Positions 26,249-34,749 of a DNA stretch of 64,000 bases are shown here, in pieces. This DNA comes from Collinsella aerofaciens. Its GTDB lineage: Bacteria > Actinomycetota > Coriobacteriia > Coriobacteriales > Coriobacteriaceae. The stretch's first letter is position 1, and each line of letters begins with the position of its first letter. The notes under the pieces are model-generated. The model was not told the DNA's origin, did no database searches, and saw only the letters and a list, made by a program, of their open reading frames with translations. The translations under genes and the position numbers were made by a program. The stretch spans positions 31,797-95,796 of the forward strand of contig NZ_JAQLDU010000011.1 in NCBI RefSeq assembly GCF_028209625.1, written 5' to 3'.

Positions 26249-27628
26249 CTAATGCACAAACATGCGCACGAACTTGTGCTTCCAGCTTGCGTAAGGAGCG
26301 TAGCGGAATGGCACGTCCAACCACGTTGCCTTGTTCACGATGCTCTTCTTGTGGCTAAACGTATCGAAGCTCTCGCGTCCATGGTACTGCCCCATACCGC
26401 TCGCTCCCATGCCGCCAAAGCCCATATGACTCGTAGCCAAATGCATAATGGTGTCATTAACACAGCCGCCGCCAAAGGGCACGTAGCGCACAAAGCGCTG
26501 CTGAGCCGCGCGATCCTGGCTAAAGATATACAGGGCCAGCGGCGTCGGACGATCCGTAATAAACGCTTCGGCCTCGTCTAAGCTCTCAAACGTCAGCACC
26601 GGTAAGATGGGGCCGAAAATCTCCTCCTGCATCACGGCGTCATCGGGGGCCACGCCGTCTAGGATCGTCGGCTCAATCTTGAGCGACGACTCGCGCGCCG
26701 TGCCTCCCAGCACAACCTTATCGGAGTCGATCAGCCCGCGCACGCGCACGAAATGCTTGGCGTTGACGATATGTCCGTAGTCCTCGTTATCGAGCGAATG
26801 CTCGCCAAACATACGGCGGACCTCCTCCTTGATGAGGCCCAGCAGCTCGTCGTGCACGCTCGTATCGACCAGCAGGTAGTCGGGCGCCACGCAGGTCTGC
26901 CCCACGTTGAGCCATTTACCAAAGGCGATACGCCGTGCCGCAACCTTCAAGTTTGCCGTCGCATCCACGATGCAGGGACTCTTTCCGCCCAGCTCAAGCG
27001 TCACGGGCGTAAGGTTTTTACTTGCGCGCTCCATGACGAGCTTGCCGACCGGAACGCTACCGGTAAAGAAGATCTTGTCCCAGCACTCATCGAGTAGCGC
27101 TTCGTTTTCGGCCCGCCCGCCCTCGACAACCGTCACCAGGCGCGGATCAAATGCCTCTTCGCAGATTTGCTTGAGCACCGCGCTCGATGCAGGAGCATAG
27201 GCGCTCGGCTTGATGACCACAGTATTGCCCGCGGCAAGGGCGCCGGCGAGTGGCTCGAGCGTCAACAAAAACGGATAGTTCCATGGAGCCATGATGAGCG
27301 TGACGCCATAGGGCACGGCTTGCGTTTTGCACACACTCACGGCGTTGGCAAGGTCACACGGACGCAGGCGCGAACGACTCCATCGAGCCACATGCGCGAT
27401 CTGATGACGAATCTCGGAAAGCGAGGTGCCAATTTCGCACATATAGGCCTCGTCATGCGACTTTCCCAAATCGGTCTTGAGCGCATGGGCAATATCGGCC
27501 TCGTGGGCCCGTACCGCATCGCGTAAACTCACGAGCGCACGACGTCGAGCATCGACATCAAACGTGGCGTGCGTCTTAAAGTAGGCGCGCTGATCGCCGA
27601 CGATGCGCGCAATTTCCTCGGTGTTCAT
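26249..27628 (-). CDS. Aldehyde dehydrogenase (class 3-like)
   Basis: 459 aa NAD(P)-dependent aldehyde dehydrogenase. Conserved MAPWNYPF, LELGGKSP (catalytic Glu) and NVGQTCVAPDY (catalytic Cys), and EEIFGPILPV. The C-terminal FSHKKSIV and hydrophobic tail place it near the ALDH3/fatty-aldehyde type. It lies 9 bases after the iron alcohol dehydrogenase gene, in the same operon, so the pair probably interconverts an alcohol, its aldehyde and the acid. Confidence 0.9.
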   Translation of the reverse strand: MNTEEIARIVGDQRAYFKTHATFDVDARRRALVSLRDAVRAHEADIAHALKTDLGKSHDEAYMCEIGTSLSEIRHQIAHVARWSRSRLRPCDLANAVSVCKTQAVPYGVTLIMAPWNYPFLLTLEPLAGALAAGNTVVIKPSAYAPASSAVLKQICEEAFDPRLVTVVEGGRAENEALLDECWDKIFFTGSVPVGKLVMERASKNLTPVTLELGGKSPCIVDATANLKVAARRIAFGKWLNVGQTCVAPDYLLVDTSVHDELLGLIKEEVRRMFGEHSLDNEDYGHIVNAKHFVRVRGLIDSDKVVLGGTARESSLKIEPTILDGVAPDDAVMQEEIFGPILPVLTFESLDEAEAFITDRPTPLALYIFSQDRAAQQRFVRYVPFGGGCVNDTIMHLATSHMGFGGMGASGMGQYHGRESFDTFSHKKSIVNKATWLDVPFRYAPYASWKHKFVRMFVH

Positions 27629-27637
27629 GGCGCCCTC

Positions 27638-28858
27638 CTAGTTCTCGTCCTCAAGCATACCACCCGCGACGACCTCGTACATACGCTCGAGCTCCAAGCG
27701 GTCCATTAAAAGCGGAACGGGGTACAGCGGATTAGCCCCGGCATCGGCGTGCGTTGCCATTTCGGGAATGTCGGAGCGGCGAATGCCTGTCACATATTTG
27801 GGGATACCCAGGGCAACGTTCATGCGGTCGACCCAATCGATAAAGGCCTCGGCCGCAAGACCGTCCTGCGCGGTAGCCGGCGCAATGCCCGCCATGCGAG
27901 CAAGATCGGCGAGCTTGGGGGCGGCGGCGTCACCATAAGCGCGAAGCATGTGCGGCAGGATGATCGCGTTGGCCAAGCCGTGCGGAATCCCGTATCGTCC
28001 GCCCAGGCTGTGTGCAATGGCATGCACGTAGCCCACGTATGAGCGCGTAAAGGCAACACCCGCTTTATACGCCGCCGAAAGCATATTGCGGCGCGCACGC
28101 ATGTTGTCGCCATGCTCATAGGCCTCGAGCAAATTATCGCGGATGAGTTGCACCGCCTGACGCGCCATCTTGCGCGTATAGGGCGTGGTGCTGCGCCCGA
28201 TAAAGGCCTCGACGGCATGCGTCAGAGCATCCATGCCCGTCTGCCCCGTAATGGAGGCGGGCAGGCCGCGCGTAAACTCGGGGTCGTGCACCGCAAAGCG
28301 CGGGATAAGCACAAAGTCGTTAATGGGGTACTTGTAGTGCGACTCGTCATCGGTAATGACCGCTGCGAGCGTGACCTCGCTACCCGTACCTGCCGTGGTG
28401 GGAACGGCGATGAGCAGCGGCAGGCGACGATGAACGCGCAGCAGGCCGCGCATCTTGTTGATGGGCTTGTATGGCTGCGCAATGCGCGCCCCCACACCCT
28501 TGGCGCAGTCCATGGCCGAACCGCCACCAAAGCCGATAATGGCCTGGCAGGCGCTCGCGCGATACAGGGACGCCGCTTCCTCCACGTTTGAGACCGTGGG
28601 GTTCGCACGTGTTTCGGCATAGACCGCAACGCCAATTCCCTTGGACGCGAGCGCTGTCTCGAGCGGTGCCGTGAGCCCCAGACGGGCAATGCCGGGATCC
28701 GTCACGATAAGGACCTTCTGGATCGAGCGCTTTTGAAGCACCGCGGGCACATCCTCGGCATGCTCTAAAATGCGCGGCTCGGTATAGGGCAGGATTGGCA
28801 ATGCAATGCGAAAAACCGTCTGATATGTTCGACACCAGGCACGACGGGCTAGATGCAT
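27638..28858 (-). CDS. Iron-containing alcohol dehydrogenase
   Basis: 406 aa from the ATG at 28858 (ribosome binding site AAGGAGT). NAD-binding GFGGGSAMDCAKG, then PTTAGTGSEVT; metal ligands are in the D..H..H pattern around GMDALTHAVEAF and SYVGYVHAIAHSLGG. First gene of the operon with the aldehyde dehydrogenase. The upstream region carries two related 14-bp palindromes, suggesting specific regulation. Confidence 0.9.
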   Translation of the reverse strand: MHLARRAWCRTYQTVFRIALPILPYTEPRILEHAEDVPAVLQKRSIQKVLIVTDPGIARLGLTAPLETALASKGIGVAVYAETRANPTVSNVEEAASLYRASACQAIIGFGGGSAMDCAKGVGARIAQPYKPINKMRGLLRVHRRLPLLIAVPTTAGTGSEVTLAAVITDDESHYKYPINDFVLIPRFAVHDPEFTRGLPASITGQTGMDALTHAVEAFIGRSTTPYTRKMARQAVQLIRDNLLEAYEHGDNMRARRNMLSAAYKAGVAFTRSYVGYVHAIAHSLGGRYGIPHGLANAIILPHMLRAYGDAAAPKLADLARMAGIAPATAQDGLAAEAFIDWVDRMNVALGIPKYVTGIRRSDIPEMATHADAGANPLYPVPLLMDRLELERMYEVVAGGMLEDEN

Positions 28859-28877
28859 AAAGGAAACTCCTTCATTT

Positions 28878-28955
28878 GTTGATAGGTCAACATTTGCTCG
28901 ACCGATTGTACTCATCGGAGGTCGCACGAGGTCTAGCAATCGTTAATCAATCAAC
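28878..28955. promoter_or_regulatory. Pair of operator-like palindromes upstream of alcohol dehydrogenase
   Basis: GTTGATAGGTCAAC (28878-28891) and GTTAATCAATCAAC (28942-28955) share a GTTRAT...TCAAC-like half-site pattern and lie 64 bp apart, about six helical turns. The first is 20 bases upstream of the start codon. The regulator is not identified. Confidence 0.45.
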
Positions 28956-29115
28956 ATCTTCACATGCCCAAAATTGTTTTATTAAAAATCATTCCTAATA
29001 GGCTTCACATTCGGTCGCATTTATGGATAATAGAACTCGTCAAGACGCACGTCCGGAGAGGGCCCTTACGGGACCGGACGAGCGCGCCATCGCCATCGAT
29101 CGAAAGGATCGAATT

Positions 29116-29676
29116 ATGAAGTTTGTTTGCCCCGTTTGCGGTTATGTGGAAGAGTTCGACGGCGACCAGCTGCCCGAGGATTTCAAGTGCCCCCAGTGCG
29201 GCGTTCCCGGCTCTCGCTTCCTGAAGCAGGAGGAGGGTCAGCTCGAGTGGGCTGCCGAGCACGTCGTGGGCGTCGCCAAGATGGAGGGCGTCTCCGAGGA
29301 CATCGTTGCTGACCTGCGTGCCAACTTTGAGGGCGAGTGCTCTGAGGTCGGTATGTACCTGGCCATGGCTCGCGTCGCTCATCGCGAGGGCTATCCCGAG
29401 ATCGGCCTGTACTGGGAGAAGGCTGCCCACGAGGAGGCCGAGCACGCCGCCAAGTTCGCCGAGCTCCTGGGCGAGGTCGTGACCGACTCCACCAAGAAGA
29501 ACCTCGAGATGCGCGTTGAGGCCGAGAACGGCGCCACCGCCGGCAAGACCGATCTCGCCAAGCGCGCCAAGGCCGCTGGTCTCGATGCCATCCACGACAC
29601 CGTGCACGAGATGGCTCGCGACGAGGCTCGCCACGGCAAGGCTTTCGCCGGCCTGCTGAAGCGCTACTTTGGCTAA
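29116..29676 (+). CDS. Rubrerythrin with N-terminal rubredoxin domain
   Basis: 186 aa. N-terminal rubredoxin-like domain with [10 protein letters not shown] and [11 protein letters not shown] (FeS4), followed by the diiron four-helix domain ([31 protein letters not shown]). Domain order is reversed relative to classical rubrerythrin (reverse rubrerythrin). Peroxide-reducing enzyme of anaerobes. The ATG at 29116 follows AAAGGATC. Strongly biased, regular codon use suggests high expression; a terminator follows. Confidence 0.92.
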   Translation: MKFVCPVCGYVEEFDGDQLPEDFKCPQCGVPGSRFLKQEEGQLEWAAEHVVGVAKMEGVSEDIVADLRANFEGECSEVGMYLAMARVAHREGYPEIGLYWEKAAHEEAEHAAKFAELLGEVVTDSTKKNLEMRVEAENGATAGKTDLAKRAKAAGLDAIHDTVHEMARDEARHGKAFAGLLKRYFG

Positions 29677-29711
29677 GCCAACCGCTTGAGACATAACCTC
29701 TAGCTCGATGA

Positions 29712-29741
29712 GGCCCGGACCGTATTGGTTCGGGCCTTTTT
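29712..29741 (+). terminator. Rubrerythrin terminator
   Basis: GGCCCGGACC, loop, GGTTCGGGCC followed by TTTTT. Confidence 0.9.
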
Positions 29742-29808
29742 GTGTCTCGCGGACTCGTTAACGCCCTGAAATAGAGCTATCTTCGGCATCGGTCTCTCGT
29801 CAAAAACT

Positions 29809-29927
29809 AAGTGAGTAGACTTTTTGGAACTTGCCGAGCAGACCATCCGTATTGCTTTATAAAGTCGCAGGTAAATGACTTGTTTCAAAACGGCCTGGTC
29901 GCCAAAGTGCCAAAAGCCTACTCACTT
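29809..29927. repeat. 119-bp palindromic element, copy B
   Basis: Same ends and core as copy A (CGCAGGTAAA at the same offset). Its right end supplies the last codons and the TAG stop (29918-29920) of the minus-strand nuclease-like gene. Confidence 0.9.
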
Positions 29928-31045
29928 AGAACCGAAGCCGTCCACGATCGAGCTGCTTTGTGTCTAACGGGCATCTTTCCGTCAATTACTCCCAATTTTG
30001 TCCAGTCAACGAATAGTTCAGACCGGAGTAATGTCTCAGCCCTTTGCTCATCTGAGCTTTTATCACGATAATCAGCATCGAGCATCCTGCATACGGCCTT
30101 AACGATCGCGCGGAATCTATCCTCATCGGATATCTGTCTGTGTGTCAGGAGAAGTACATCGTAGCCCATGGCCTGAAGGGCCGTCATGCGGTCAGCGTCA
30201 CGCAAGCCATCCCCTGCGCGTCCGTGCGAGGCCTTTCCCTGACATTCAATGGCCACCTGTCGCCTGCCGTCCAGCGAAGAAAGAAGTAGGTCGATATATA
30301 CACGGGACTTTCCCACAATCGCTCGAGCACTTGTGCTTAGCATCACTTCAACATTGAGCTCTATGCCGCAAAAACCTTCTCCTCCCAGGGATCGCGGCAG
30401 TGCAAGTAGCAAATACGCCTCGACCTCAAAAGGCGACGCGGCGCCCAATGGAACGAGTTGCGATACCGCTATAAATCTATTGCCGTAACGCATCCCGCAA
30501 ACATCTGAACAAAAACGGTCAAGGTCTCCGCCCAAAACCAAAGCGTCTCGACGCCATAAATTTGAGGCGGTGCCGTCCTCGGACGGGCAGCGCACCCAAC
30601 CGAACGTTGTCGAAATCGCGCCCGAATCAATTGCACGCGAAAGCTCCGCCTCAAGTGCCGCCGGCAGGGCACACACCGCAAACAAGCCACACATCTCCGC
30701 CAATACCAAAAGAAGCTGAAGATCCGTCAGATGCCGCAACATGATGAATGCCGTCAGTAGAGGAGACGTAATCAAAACCCCATGCTCCGTTTCCAGCACG
30801 GATTCCCTGGGAAGCTCACCAAGAAACAGCCGCTGCCTAATGCTGGCAGGACAAGTCCGTTTGTTTCTCGTCCGAACCAATGTATACAACGGAAAAACGA
30901 GCGCGACCGCAGCCGTCGGGTTGCGGGCGAGATCATATCGCTGCCGGTCTTCTTCCGGTCGTGGAAGCGGCGGACACAAAGCGCGGACTTGAGGAGGCAA
31001 ACGCCAGTACCTAAAAGCTGATATGTCACAAAGTAGATCCTTCAT
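29918..31045 (-). CDS. Uncharacterised protein with C-terminal PD-(D/E)XK nuclease-like domain
   Basis: 375 aa from the ATG at 31045 (GTG at 31051 possible; neither has a clear ribosome binding site). The C-terminal part reads YIDLLLSS, then VAIECQGKASHG, then TALQAMGYDVLLLTHRQ, an Asp...ExQ pattern like DUF559/Vsr-type nuclease folds. The N-terminal part is unrecognised and contains several Cys and Leu-rich helices. The gene is bounded on both sides by 119-bp repeats in direct orientation, and its final codons (LSE-stop) lie inside copy B. It could be a defence or mobile-element gene; I am moderately sure of the fold, not of the role. Confidence 0.55.
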   Translation of the reverse strand: MKDLLCDISAFRYWRLPPQVRALCPPLPRPEEDRQRYDLARNPTAAVALVFPLYTLVRTRNKRTCPASIRQRLFLGELPRESVLETEHGVLITSPLLTAFIMLRHLTDLQLLLVLAEMCGLFAVCALPAALEAELSRAIDSGAISTTFGWVRCPSEDGTASNLWRRDALVLGGDLDRFCSDVCGMRYGNRFIAVSQLVPLGAASPFEVEAYLLLALPRSLGGEGFCGIELNVEVMLSTSARAIVGKSRVYIDLLLSSLDGRRQVAIECQGKASHGRAGDGLRDADRMTALQAMGYDVLLLTHRQISDEDRFRAIVKAVCRMLDADYRDKSSDEQRAETLLRSELFVDWTKLGVIDGKMPVRHKAARSWTASVLSE

Positions 31046-31128
31046 AGGCACAGGAAAACACGAATTTCAACCCAGTCAGTCACGCATTGGCGCGAACGCA
31101 CCAAAAATGGCGCCGAACGGACTGCCAA

Positions 31129-31194
31129 GTTTTCAACAGCCCTCCCCAACTGGCCAAAAGCTTGCCGAGAGCTGGACGAAGCCCTGTTGAAAAC
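31129..31194. repeat. Inverted repeat upstream of nuclease-like gene
   Basis: GTTTTCAACAG (31129-31139) and CTGTTGAAAAC (31184-31194) are exact reverse complements 44 nt apart; a short T-run follows at about 31199. May be a terminator or promoter-region hairpin. Confidence 0.5.
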
Positions 31195-31228
31195 CCCATT
31201 TTTTTCTCATGCAGGAGCTTTGCGCGGC

Positions 31229-31347
31229 AAGTGAGTAGACTTTTTTGAACATCCCGAGCAGGCCGGTCATCCTGCTTTTCAAAACCGCAGGTAGATAGCT
31301 TGTTACAAAACTGTCTGGTCGCCAAAGTGCTAAAAGTCTACTCACTT
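31229..31347. repeat. 119-bp palindromic element, copy C
   Basis: Same 17-bp terminal inverted repeats and CCGCAGGTAGA core. Its right end supplies the final codons (AAG, then the TGA stop at 31342-31344) of pdxR. Confidence 0.9.
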
Positions 31348-32778
31348 AGGTTGCAGAGTGCTCCCCATTAGCTGCAATTCCAAGGTAGTTAGTACTTTTG
31401 GACTCAGATCGTCATACTGAACAAGAATTTGAGTTGAGTTTTCAGGGACAGATGCGCCATCGGCACACCAAAAACAGTCACCGATATCGATAAAAGGGAT
31501 GCTCGAGCGCGTGAGGGCCCGTGCAAAAGAGCTTCCGCCCGCGTCACACTCCACGGCCACGACGCAGTAAAGGCCGGCGTCCGCGTACTCGATCGAGACT
31601 TCCCCTGCCGGAAACGTTTTCCGTACAAGCGCCGCCAGGCCATCACGCGCCCCACGAGCACGAGCGCGCACGCGGTTCACATGTCGCTCGTAATCACCCG
31701 ATTCCAGCAAACGCGCCAAGGCAACCTGATCAACAGAACTTACCGACGAGGCGTAGAAACCAAGGTTGCGTTTAAACCTCTCCATTAGTTCATCGGGCAG
31801 CACCATGTACGCCAAACGCAACGCCGATGAAAGGCTCTTCGAAAACGTGTTGGTGTAGATAACCGACTGGGCGGCATCGATCGACGCGAGCGCGGGAATC
31901 GGCTTGCCGGCAAGGCGAAACTCACAATCAAAGTCGTCTTCGATGAGATACCGACCTGGCCGCTCGGCGGCCCAGCTCAGCAACGCATAGCGACGTGCAA
32001 TGCTCGTCACAAGACCGGTCGGATACTGATGAGACGGCATCAGGTGAAGGACATCGGTCCCGGTTTTCTGCAGCGCGCTCAAGTCCACGCCCTCAGCATC
32101 CAACGGGATATGCCGCACTTCGCAACCCATGGCCTGATAGATGCGCGTCAAGCGCAAATAGCCTGGATCCTCGACGGCATACACCTTGTCCGCGCCAAGC
32201 AACTGAACCAACATGGTATCGAGCAGCTGGGCGCCCGCACCGATAACGATGTTGTCGGGGTCGACATTCATGCCCCTTGTCCCGCGCAGATGGTGCGCAA
32301 TCGCACGTCGCAGTCGAGCGGTGCCCTGCGCCGGTGCGGGCGAAAAGATTTCACGTTCGTCTTCGGACGTCAGCGTCGCCCGTAGCGCACTTTGCCAAAG
32401 CCGCGCCGCCTCCAAAGCGGAAGGAGAAAGTGCGTCGAATCGCTCTGCCTGCCCCATGGCATCATGCGCGCTGGGACCAACAGGGACAGCGTCTCGGTCG
32501 ATATCCCCCGCAGCAAAAGCCAAAACCGGCGCATCCGGAAGCTCGCACGCGTAGTAGCCACGACGCGGCATCGAGCAAATATAGCCCTCGGCAAGCAACT
32601 GGCTATATGCATTCTCGATGGTAATGACACTGATACCCAAATGACTCGCAAAGGCGCGCTTAGACGGCAGATGCTCCCCCGCCGCAATACGGCCAGCAAC
32701 AATATCATCGCGAATTTGCTGGTAAACATACTCATAAAGCGATGCTTCGCCGCGATTTTCCAAATTGTAGTCAAGCAT
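31342..32778 (-). CDS. pdxR: MocR/PdxR-type transcriptional regulator
   Basis: 478 aa from the ATG at 32778 (ribosome binding site AGGTGAT). N-terminal GntR winged HTH (SLYEYVYQQIRDDIVAG, then PSKRAFASHLGISVITIE), linker, and a class I aminotransferase-like domain with the PLP lysine in YTNTFSKSLSSALRLAY. Divergent from pdxST, the known arrangement for PdxR, which activates PLP synthase genes when PLP is low. The last codons lie in a 119-bp repeat. Confidence 0.9.
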   Translation of the reverse strand: MLDYNLENRGEASLYEYVYQQIRDDIVAGRIAAGEHLPSKRAFASHLGISVITIENAYSQLLAEGYICSMPRRGYYACELPDAPVLAFAAGDIDRDAVPVGPSAHDAMGQAERFDALSPSALEAARLWQSALRATLTSEDEREIFSPAPAQGTARLRRAIAHHLRGTRGMNVDPDNIVIGAGAQLLDTMLVQLLGADKVYAVEDPGYLRLTRIYQAMGCEVRHIPLDAEGVDLSALQKTGTDVLHLMPSHQYPTGLVTSIARRYALLSWAAERPGRYLIEDDFDCEFRLAGKPIPALASIDAAQSVIYTNTFSKSLSSALRLAYMVLPDELMERFKRNLGFYASSVSSVDQVALARLLESGDYERHVNRVRARARGARDGLAALVRKTFPAGEVSIEYADAGLYCVVAVECDAGGSSFARALTRSSIPFIDIGDCFWCADGASVPENSTQILVQYDDLSPKVLTTLELQLMGSTLQPK

Positions 32779-32789
32779 GGGTCTATCAC

Positions 32790-32831
32790 CTGACCTTATC
32801 GAATCATTCAATCTGGCATTAGTCTGACCTT
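32790..32831. promoter_or_regulatory. Candidate PdxR box in the pdxR-pdxS divergent promoter
   Basis: Direct repeat CTGACCTT at 32790-32797 and 32824-32831, 34 bp apart (about three helical turns). MocR-family regulators typically bind direct repeats in such divergent promoters. Confidence 0.45.
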
Positions 32832-32923
32832 GTTATTATCTCGAAAACTGAGTATTTCGCCATACCCAGCTCCCCGATAGGATGTTCCGTCAAGCAATGT
32901 ACATGCCAACCAAGGGAGCAACC

Positions 32924-33814
32924 ATGGCAGAACAGACCAGCAAGGCCGATCGCGTCAAACTCAATCGCGAACTCGCGCAGATGCTCAAGGGCGGCGTCAT
33001 CATGGACGTCACCACGCCCGAGCAAGCACGCATCGCCGAGGAGGCGGGCGCCTGCGCCGTCATGGCGCTCGAGCGTATCCCGGCCGACATCCGCGCCGCA
33101 GGCGGCGTCTCGCGCATGAGTGATCCCAAGATGATCAAGGGCATCCAGGAGGCCGTCTCCATCCCCGTTATGGCCAAGTGTCGCATCGGTCACATTGTCG
33201 AGGCGCAGGTCCTGCAGGCCATCGAGATCGATTACATCGATGAGTCCGAGGTCCTCTCCCCCGCCGATGATGTCTATCACATCGACAAGACCCAGTTTGA
33301 CGTGCCGTTTGTCTGCGGCGCCCGCGATCTGGGCGAGGCGTTGCGCCGTGTTGCTGAGGGCGCCACGATGATTCGTACCAAGGGCGAGCCGGGCACGGGC
33401 GACGTCGTTCAGGCCGTGCGTCACATGCGCAAGATCCAAAAGCAGATCCGCGACGTTGTTGCTCTGCGCGACGACGAGCTCTTTGAGGCAGCCAAGCAGC
33501 TGCAGGTTCCGGTCGAGCTGGTGCGCGAGGTCCATGCCACGGGCAAGCTCCCCGTCGTAAACTTTGCCGCTGGCGGAGTCGCGACCCCCGCCGACGCCGC
33601 GCTGATGATGCAGCTGGGCGCCGAGGGCGTCTTTGTTGGCTCGGGCATCTTTAAGAGCGGCGACCCCGCCAAGCGCGCCGCCGCCATCGTCAAGGCCGTG
33701 GCAAACTTCACCGACGCCAAGCTCATCGCCGAGCTTTCGGAGGACCTGGGCGAGGCCATGGTGGGCATCAACGCCGACGAAATCGAGATCATCATGGAGG
33801 AGCGCGGGCGCTAG
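32924..33814 (+). CDS. pdxS: Pyridoxal 5'-phosphate synthase, PdxS subunit
   Basis: 296 aa, full length. Uses ribose 5-phosphate, glyceraldehyde 3-phosphate and ammonia from PdxT. Conserved [13 protein letters not shown] (Asp28), catalytic Lys85 in [21 protein letters not shown] and [20 protein letters not shown] at 32924 after AAGGGAGC. Pair with pdxT, 20 bases apart. Confidence 0.97.
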   Translation: MAEQTSKADRVKLNRELAQMLKGGVIMDVTTPEQARIAEEAGACAVMALERIPADIRAAGGVSRMSDPKMIKGIQEAVSIPVMAKCRIGHIVEAQVLQAIEIDYIDESEVLSPADDVYHIDKTQFDVPFVCGARDLGEALRRVAEGATMIRTKGEPGTGDVVQAVRHMRKIQKQIRDVVALRDDELFEAAKQLQVPVELVREVHATGKLPVVNFAAGGVATPADAALMMQLGAEGVFVGSGIFKSGDPAKRAAAIVKAVANFTDAKLIAELSEDLGEAMVGINADEIEIIMEERGR

Positions 33815-33834
33815 TCCAGCAGAAAGGATCGCAC

Positions 33835-34422
33835 ATGAGCGATTATGCAGACCAAACGGTCGCCGTGCTGGCGGTCCAGGGCGCTTTTGCCGAGCACGAG
33901 GCAAGACTGTCCGAGCTGGGCGCACGCTGTATTGAGCTGAGGCAGGCGGCTGATTTGAAGCAGAACTTTGACCGTCTGGTACTTCCCGGCGGCGAGTCTA
34001 CCGTTCAAGGGAAACTGCTTGATGAGTTAGGCATGCTCGAGGAGCTTCGTACCCGTATCGCTGAAGGTATGCCCGTCCTGGGCACCTGCGCCGGCCTGAT
34101 TCTGCTGGCTCACGACCTTGCCGCTCATGACGATAAGGGCACGTCGCGTTTGGCAACCATGGATGTACTCGTCGAGCGCAATGCCTACGGCAGGCAACTC
34201 GGCAGCTTTCGAGCCAAGGGGCAGGTAGCCGGCATCGACGGTGAAGTGCCGCTGACGTTTATCCGCGCGCCCCGCATCGTCGAAGTGCACGGCGACACTG
34301 AGGCCCTAGCCGAAGTCGACGGTCGCATCGTCGCCGCCCGCCAAGGCAACCAGCTCGGCGTCACCTTCCACCCCGAGCTCGACGAAGACACCCACCTCCA
34401 CGAACTGTTCCTGCAAATGTAG
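33835..34422 (+). CDS. pdxT: Pyridoxal 5'-phosphate synthase, glutaminase subunit PdxT
   Basis: 195 aa class I glutaminase. PGGEST motif, nucleophile Cys85 in GTCAGL, and His179/Glu181 in FHPEL complete the triad. Delivers ammonia to PdxS. ATG at 33835 after GAAAGGATC. Confidence 0.97.
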   Translation: MSDYADQTVAVLAVQGAFAEHEARLSELGARCIELRQAADLKQNFDRLVLPGGESTVQGKLLDELGMLEELRTRIAEGMPVLGTCAGLILLAHDLAAHDDKGTSRLATMDVLVERNAYGRQLGSFRAKGQVAGIDGEVPLTFIRAPRIVEVHGDTEALAEVDGRIVAARQGNQLGVTFHPELDEDTHLHELFLQM

Positions 34423-34462
34423 GCAGAATTTAAACGAGCGTGGATTTTCGGACATACAACAA

Positions 34463-34530
34463 ATGAGAGTGGATAATCTCCCACTTTGAGCGTGAATGCA
34501 GGCTTAAACCGGGAGATTATCCACTCTCAT
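34463..34530. repeat. Palindromic element with 20-bp perfect arms after pdxT
   Basis: ATGAGAGTGGATAATCTCCC (34463-34482) and its exact reverse complement at 34511-34530, loop 28 nt. No T-run, so REP-like rather than a terminator. Confidence 0.75.
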
Positions 34531-34607
34531 GCTATGTAGTCGTTTAAGAACGTCCCCAATGACTACCTTGGATCATGGCAACGCCGATGTTTTGGCAACG
34601 CCAGCGA

Positions 34608-34707
34608 GCGCCGCCCAGGGCGAACAAGTTGGCATGAAAAAGGCAAGGCATAGACCTTCTGGTCATGCCTTGCCTTTTGAATGACAAATTATCGCCCTGG
34701 GTGGCGC
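34608..34707. other. Nested hairpin region between pdxT and the RGG protein gene
   Basis: Outer arms GCGCCGCCCAGGGCGA (34608-34623) and TCGCCCTGGGTGGCGC (34692-34707), one mismatch pair. Inside is a second hairpin with GGCAAGGCAT arms at 34637-34678, flanked by AAAA and TTTT, which can work as a terminator in either direction. Confidence 0.6.
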
Positions 34708-34720
34708 GCAGCGTCAACTA

Positions 34721-34747
34721 GTTACGCGGTTCGTAGAACCGCGTAAC
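34721..34747 (-). other. Stem-loop just 3' of the RGG protein gene
   Basis: GTTACGCGGTTC, GTA loop, GAACCGCGTAAC: a perfect 12-bp stem immediately after the stop codon, without a T-run. Confidence 0.6.
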
Positions 34748-34749
34748 CC

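Noticed and set aside
6898-29002. Shared ATCATTCCTAATA upstream of the DUF554 and rubrerythrin genes as a common operator
   Set aside because: Only two occurrences of 13 bases, not palindromic, different context; noted but too weak to annotate as a regulon.
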